DNA from: CAZJDM01 sp964544765
Lineage (GTDB): Bacteria; Bdellovibrionota_B; Oligoflexia; CAYFLR01
Assembly (NCBI GenBank): GCA_964544765.1
Contig: CAZJDM010000193.1
Location: forward strand, 1 to 7,644
Reading direction: 5' to 3'
DNA length: 7,644 nt
The position numbers and the translations under genes are program-made. The first letter of the stretch is position 1, and each line of letters opens with the position of its first letter. The notes beneath the pieces are model-generated. The model was not told the DNA's origin, did no database searches, and worked only from the letters and a program-made list of their open reading frames with translations. Below are positions 5,015-7,644 of the stretch, one piece after another.

Positions 5015-6013
5015 GGTGAGGGTAAAAATCAATTGCTAGCTGTGAATGATTTATCTGTTCAATTTGCTACTAACAGAGGATATTTTCCCGCTGTAAATAA
5101 GATTACTTTCGATCTTCCCAGTAATTATTTTTTAGGGATCGTAGGGGAGTCTGGATGTGGAAAAAGTGTGACTGCTAAGGCTATTTTACGACTATTACCT
5201 CAAAGTAATACCGTTGTTTCAGGCAGTGTATTATTTAATAATGAAGATTTGATGAATTTGTCTGAAAAAGATATGAGATTAGTTCGAGGTAGAAAAATTA
5301 GTATGATTTTTCAAGAGCCAATGACTTCTTTAAATCCGGTATTTACTATTGGAGATCAGATTCAGGAATCTCTTAAAGTTCATCGAAAAATGTCCAAAAA
5401 AGATCTGCAAGATGGTTGTATTACCTTATTGCAACAGGTCCAAATAGCAGATGCTGAAAAACGAATTAAAGATTACCCACATCAACTGTCAGGTGGGATG
5501 AGGCAACGTGTTATGATTGCAATGGCCCTAGCCTCTAATCCTCAGCTATTGATTGCTGATGAACCTACCACGGCTCTTGATGTGACAGTTCAGGCCGAAA
5601 TTCTGGATCTTTTGATCCAGTTAAAAGAGGAACGTGCTTTATCTATTATCTTGATAACTCATGATTTAGGAATTGTGTCAGGTAGGTGTAAGCGGGTACT
5701 GGTTATGTATTGTGGTCAAATTGTAGAGGAGGCTGATGTAGCAACTGTATTTAATAGACCCAGACATCCATATACTTATGGTTTGGTACATTCTTACCCT
5801 AAATTAGAAACTCAGGAAGGTAAAATATCCAAAAAACTATATTCAATACCTGGGATGGTACCAACGATATTTAGTTTAAAGCATCAAGGTTGTCTTTTTT
5901 ATGATAGGTGTTTTTTGGCTCAAGGAAGAAAGTTATGTAAACAAAGTCGACCAGACTTAAAGGAACTAGAAATGGGAAATAAGGTAGCATGTCACTTTTT
6001 CGAAGAAATTTGA
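5012..6013 (+). CDS. oppD: Peptide-type ABC importer ATPase, OppD/DppD family
   Basis: The 333-residue protein is one of the paired ATPases of an oligopeptide/dipeptide/nickel-type importer, acting on the cytoplasmic face of the inner membrane. All ATPase motifs are intact: Walker A GESGCGKS (45-52), Q-loop Q101 in FQEP, signature LSGGMRQR (159-166), Walker B LLIADEP with E184, D-loop ALD and H217 in THD. The C-terminal oligopeptide-transporter extension follows (about 251-333), with four Cys (C294, C300, C309, C327) spaced like the [4Fe-4S] ligands known from the DppD family. The ATG at 5012 is the last one of the heptamer array and has no Shine-Dalgarno site. A TTG at 5033 (326 residues, starting LAVNDL, where family members usually begin) has GAGG at 5018-5021, about 11 nt away, and is a real alternative. 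The partner ATPase follows after 68 nt. No permease or binding protein is visible, so the substrate is open. Confidence 0.93.
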   Translation: MGEGKNQLLAVNDLSVQFATNRGYFPAVNKITFDLPSNYFLGIVGESGCGKSVTAKAILRLLPQSNTVVSGSVLFNNEDLMNLSEKDMRLVRGRKISMIFQEPMTSLNPVFTIGDQIQESLKVHRKMSKKDLQDGCITLLQQVQIADAEKRIKDYPHQLSGGMRQRVMIAMALASNPQLLIADEPTTALDVTVQAEILDLLIQLKEERALSIILITHDLGIVSGRCKRVLVMYCGQIVEEADVATVFNRPRHPYTYGLVHSYPKLETQEGKISKKLYSIPGMVPTIFSLKHQGCLFYDRCFLAQGRKLCKQSRPDLKELEMGNKVACHFFEEI

Positions 6014-6020
6014 AAGGTTC

Positions 6021-6104
6021 TGATGAACCATGTATTAAAGGCTTTGATGAACTCAATACTGACAATATATAAAAGGTATCAATGGACTCAATATTAACAG
6101 TAAA
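6021..6104 (+). repeat. Local duplication of the second ATPase gene's start region
   Basis: The first bases of the OppF-type gene (6082-6104) are repeated imperfectly just upstream at 6047-6069, with about 18 of 23 bases alike, so a decoy ATG at 6047 would encode M-N-S-I-L-T like the true M-D-S-I-L-T. The decoy is out of frame and ends at TAA 6095-6097, inside the real gene. A still weaker third copy starts with TGATGAAC at 6021. Confidence 0.6.
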
Positions 6105-7071
6105 AGATTTGACCAAAAATTATTACCGTAATGGTATAGGGTGGAAACAGGAAGTATCGGTTATTAAAGCGGTTGACAGTGTTTCTTTTGTAATTAAGAA
6201 GGGCAAATCCTTGGGTTTGGTGGGAGAGTCTGGATGTGGTAAGAGTACTTTGGGTCGTTCAATATTGAGACTGGAGGAACCTGATGCTGGTCAGGTATTT
6301 TATAAGGATCAGGAGATTCTAAGACTCAGGTACAAGGAATTTCGTAGTTTAAAACAAGAAATGCAAATTATTTTCCAGGACCCTTATGCTTCTTTACATC
6401 CAGGTATGACGGTTTATAGGTTAATATCTGAACCACTTAATGTTCATAATGGTGGAAAAAGCAAAGAAGAAATACATAATAGAGTGACAAAAATGTGTGC
6501 TGAAGTGGGGCTTAAGGAGACTGATTTAGATAAATTTCCCCATGAGTTTAGCGGAGGGCAACGTCAGCGTATATGTATAGCACGAGCTTTGATATTAAAC
6601 CCGTCGTTTATAGTCTGTGATGAGCCAGTTGCCGCTTTGGATGTTTCTATTCAATCACAAATTTTGAATTTATTACGAGACTTACAAGATGTTTTTGGAA
6701 TAACTTATCTTTTTATTTCTCATAACTTAAACATTGTAAATTTTTTATGCACTGATATAGCAGTGATGTATTTAGGTAGAATAGTTGAAATAGGAGATAT
6801 TAGACTTTTACAAGGACCATTTCATCCCTATACTCAGGCATTATTATCCGCGGTCCCAGTACTAAATCAACAAGATAGTAAAAACAGTCCAAACAGTCAA
6901 AGCAGCAGAAAAAGAGTTCAATTAAAAGGAGAATTACCTAGTCAGATTAATCAGCCATCGGGATGTACTTTTCATACGAGATGTTTACATGCCTTTAAAA
7001 GGTGTAAAGAAGAGGTCCCATCGTTAAGAAAAATCGGAGATAATCATTGGGCAGCTTGTTTTTTAGAATAA
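6082..7071 (+). CDS. oppF: Peptide-type ABC importer ATPase, OppF/DppF family
   Basis: This is the second ATPase of the importer, 329 residues, expected to form a heterodimer with the OppD-type protein encoded just upstream. Visible are Walker A GESGCGKST (48-56), Q99 in IFQDP, the signature FSGGQRQR (156-163), Walker B FIVCDEP with E181, D-loop ALD, and the switch H214 in FISHN. The residue after the switch His is Asn where Asp is usual, and the family's ASLNPR segment reads ASLHPG. The C-terminal extension has four Cys (C295, C301, C308, C326), a possible cluster site like that of its partner. A polar linker rich in Ser, Asn and Gln (262-279) precedes it. The start is supported by AAAGG (6072-6076) 5 nt upstream. 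An out-of-frame ATG at 6047 lies in a duplicate of the start region. A TPR protein gene follows within about 20 nt. Confidence 0.93.
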   Translation: MDSILTVKDLTKNYYRNGIGWKQEVSVIKAVDSVSFVIKKGKSLGLVGESGCGKSTLGRSILRLEEPDAGQVFYKDQEILRLRYKEFRSLKQEMQIIFQDPYASLHPGMTVYRLISEPLNVHNGGKSKEEIHNRVTKMCAEVGLKETDLDKFPHEFSGGQRQRICIARALILNPSFIVCDEPVAALDVSIQSQILNLLRDLQDVFGITYLFISHNLNIVNFLCTDIAVMYLGRIVEIGDIRLLQGPFHPYTQALLSAVPVLNQQDSKNSPNSQSSRKRVQLKGELPSQINQPSGCTFHTRCLHAFKRCKEEVPSLRKIGDNHWAACFLE

Positions 7072-7091
7072 TAAATTTTGGATAAGAATTG

Positions 7092-7644
7092 GTGAAAATA
7101 ATACGAATTGATAAAATTGGGGTGTCTTACTTATTAATAATCTTAATAACCTTAACCACATGTATTTTACAGGTTTTAGACCCCCTTCAATTACAGGGAC
7201 AGGATAATAATGAAACTCGAGCGTTTTTTCAATCTGCCATAGAGTATCAAAAAAACAAACAATACAAGAAAGCCTTAAAAGAGTATGACCGTTTGTTGAA
7301 AAAAGCGGCTGGGCAAAATATTACCATCACGACTGAGCTTCGTAGAAATATGGCTATTTGTAAGTTTGAAACGGGTAAATATAAGACAGCTCTAAGGATG
7401 TTTTTTTTACTATTAAAAGAAGATCAATCTAATTTTCAAAGTCTTTATTACTATTATATTGGTCAGGCCCTAATTAAGCAGAGAAAATTTAAAGAAGCGG
7501 TACAAGCTCTTATTCAATGTATTCGCTTAAAAGGAGAGTATTCGCGCGATGCGGTTTATTATTTAGCTATAGCTTACGCTAAACAAAAAAATAAACCAAG
7601 AGCTAAAAAATATTTTGAGAGCTATCTTAAGTTTGCTCAAAATA
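7092..7644 (+). CDS. TPR-repeat protein with N-terminal membrane segment, 3' end cut off
   Basis: An open frame of 184 codons runs from GTG at 7092 to the right edge. A TTG directly before it (7089) is an equally possible start; TAA at 7083-7085 bars anything earlier. GGA at 7080-7082 is the only, weak, ribosome site. After a basic N-terminus there is one hydrophobic segment (about 9-29) containing LTTC (C24), which could be a signal anchor or, less likely, an atypical lipobox. From about residue 42 follow four helical pairs with TPR character: one with YKKALKEYDRLL, then MAICKFETGKYKTAL, then YYIGQALIKQRKFKEAVQAL, then YYLAIAYAKQKNKPRAKKYF. TPR domains mediate protein-protein contacts, so this is probably an envelope-attached scaffold facing the periplasm. 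It begins about 20 nt after the ATPase stop and is probably in the same operon; a link to the importer is inference. It resembles no specific named family. Confidence 0.85.
   Translation, partial: MKIIRIDKIGVSYLLIILITLTTCILQVLDPLQLQGQDNNETRAFFQSAIEYQKNKQYKKALKEYDRLLKKAAGQNITITTELRRNMAICKFETGKYKTALRMFFLLLKEDQSNFQSLYYYYIGQALIKQRKFKEAVQALIQCIRLKGEYSRDAVYYLAIAYAKQKNKPRAKKYFESYLKFAQN

Noticed and set aside
5871..6116. 81-codon minus-strand frame
   Set aside because: It is antisense to the end of the first ATPase gene and the start of the second, with no ribosome site or motif.

Overview
The window is AT-rich bacterial DNA that uses the standard bacterial code (TAA, TAG and TGA all act as stops). 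It carries ordinary chromosomal genes with sigma70-like promoters and mostly AGGAG-type ribosome binding sites. I see no tRNA, rRNA, CRISPR array, transposase, phage gene or other sign of a mobile element. The host cannot be named from the sequence. A PilZ domain, a DUF1858/IscA fusion protein, a His-tailed drug/metabolite transporter and an Opp/Dpp-type ATPase pair fit a free-living or host-associated bacterium with a cell envelope and low GC. Assignment to a particular phylum would be a guess.

Layout. (1) 1-462, minus: 5' part of a PilZ-domain gene that runs off the left edge. (2) 659-1216, plus: DUF1858 domain fused to an A-type iron-sulfur carrier, transcribed divergently from the PilZ gene. 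The region between them holds a promoter for each direction and two palindromes. (3) 2997-1287, minus: a two-gene unit, a secreted alpha/beta-hydrolase-like protein that lacks the nucleophile half of the fold, followed 4 nt later by an aldo/keto reductase. (4) 3274-3711, plus: a small exported Cys-rich protein with an internal duplication of three CX3C pairs. (5) 3829-4872, plus: a 10-TM EamA/DMT transporter with a 63-residue tail holding 23 His. (6) 5012-7071, plus: two peptide-transporter-type ABC ATPases (OppD/DppD and OppF/DppF) without visible permease or binding-protein genes. They are followed within about 20 nt by a TPR protein that runs off the right edge.

How the parts work together. 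The ATPase pair should energise an ABC importer for peptides or a related substrate (nickel, opine or sugar relatives are possible), with permeases encoded elsewhere. The TPR gene looks co-transcribed with them. The His-rich transporter suggests metal handling, and the Cys-rich exported protein just upstream could be in the same transcript, but a functional link between them is only inference.

The least ordinary sequence is at the front of the first ATPase gene. Six perfect copies of a 7-bp unit run directly into the start codon. Each copy supplies an ATG, and each ATG opens a four-codon minicistron whose TAA overlaps the ATG two copies downstream, so the parity of the copy number could decide which AUG chain reaches the ATPase start. 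Several other start or stop regions also carry small local duplications (1262-1303, 6021-6104, 4929-4950), suggesting replication slippage is common in this genome.
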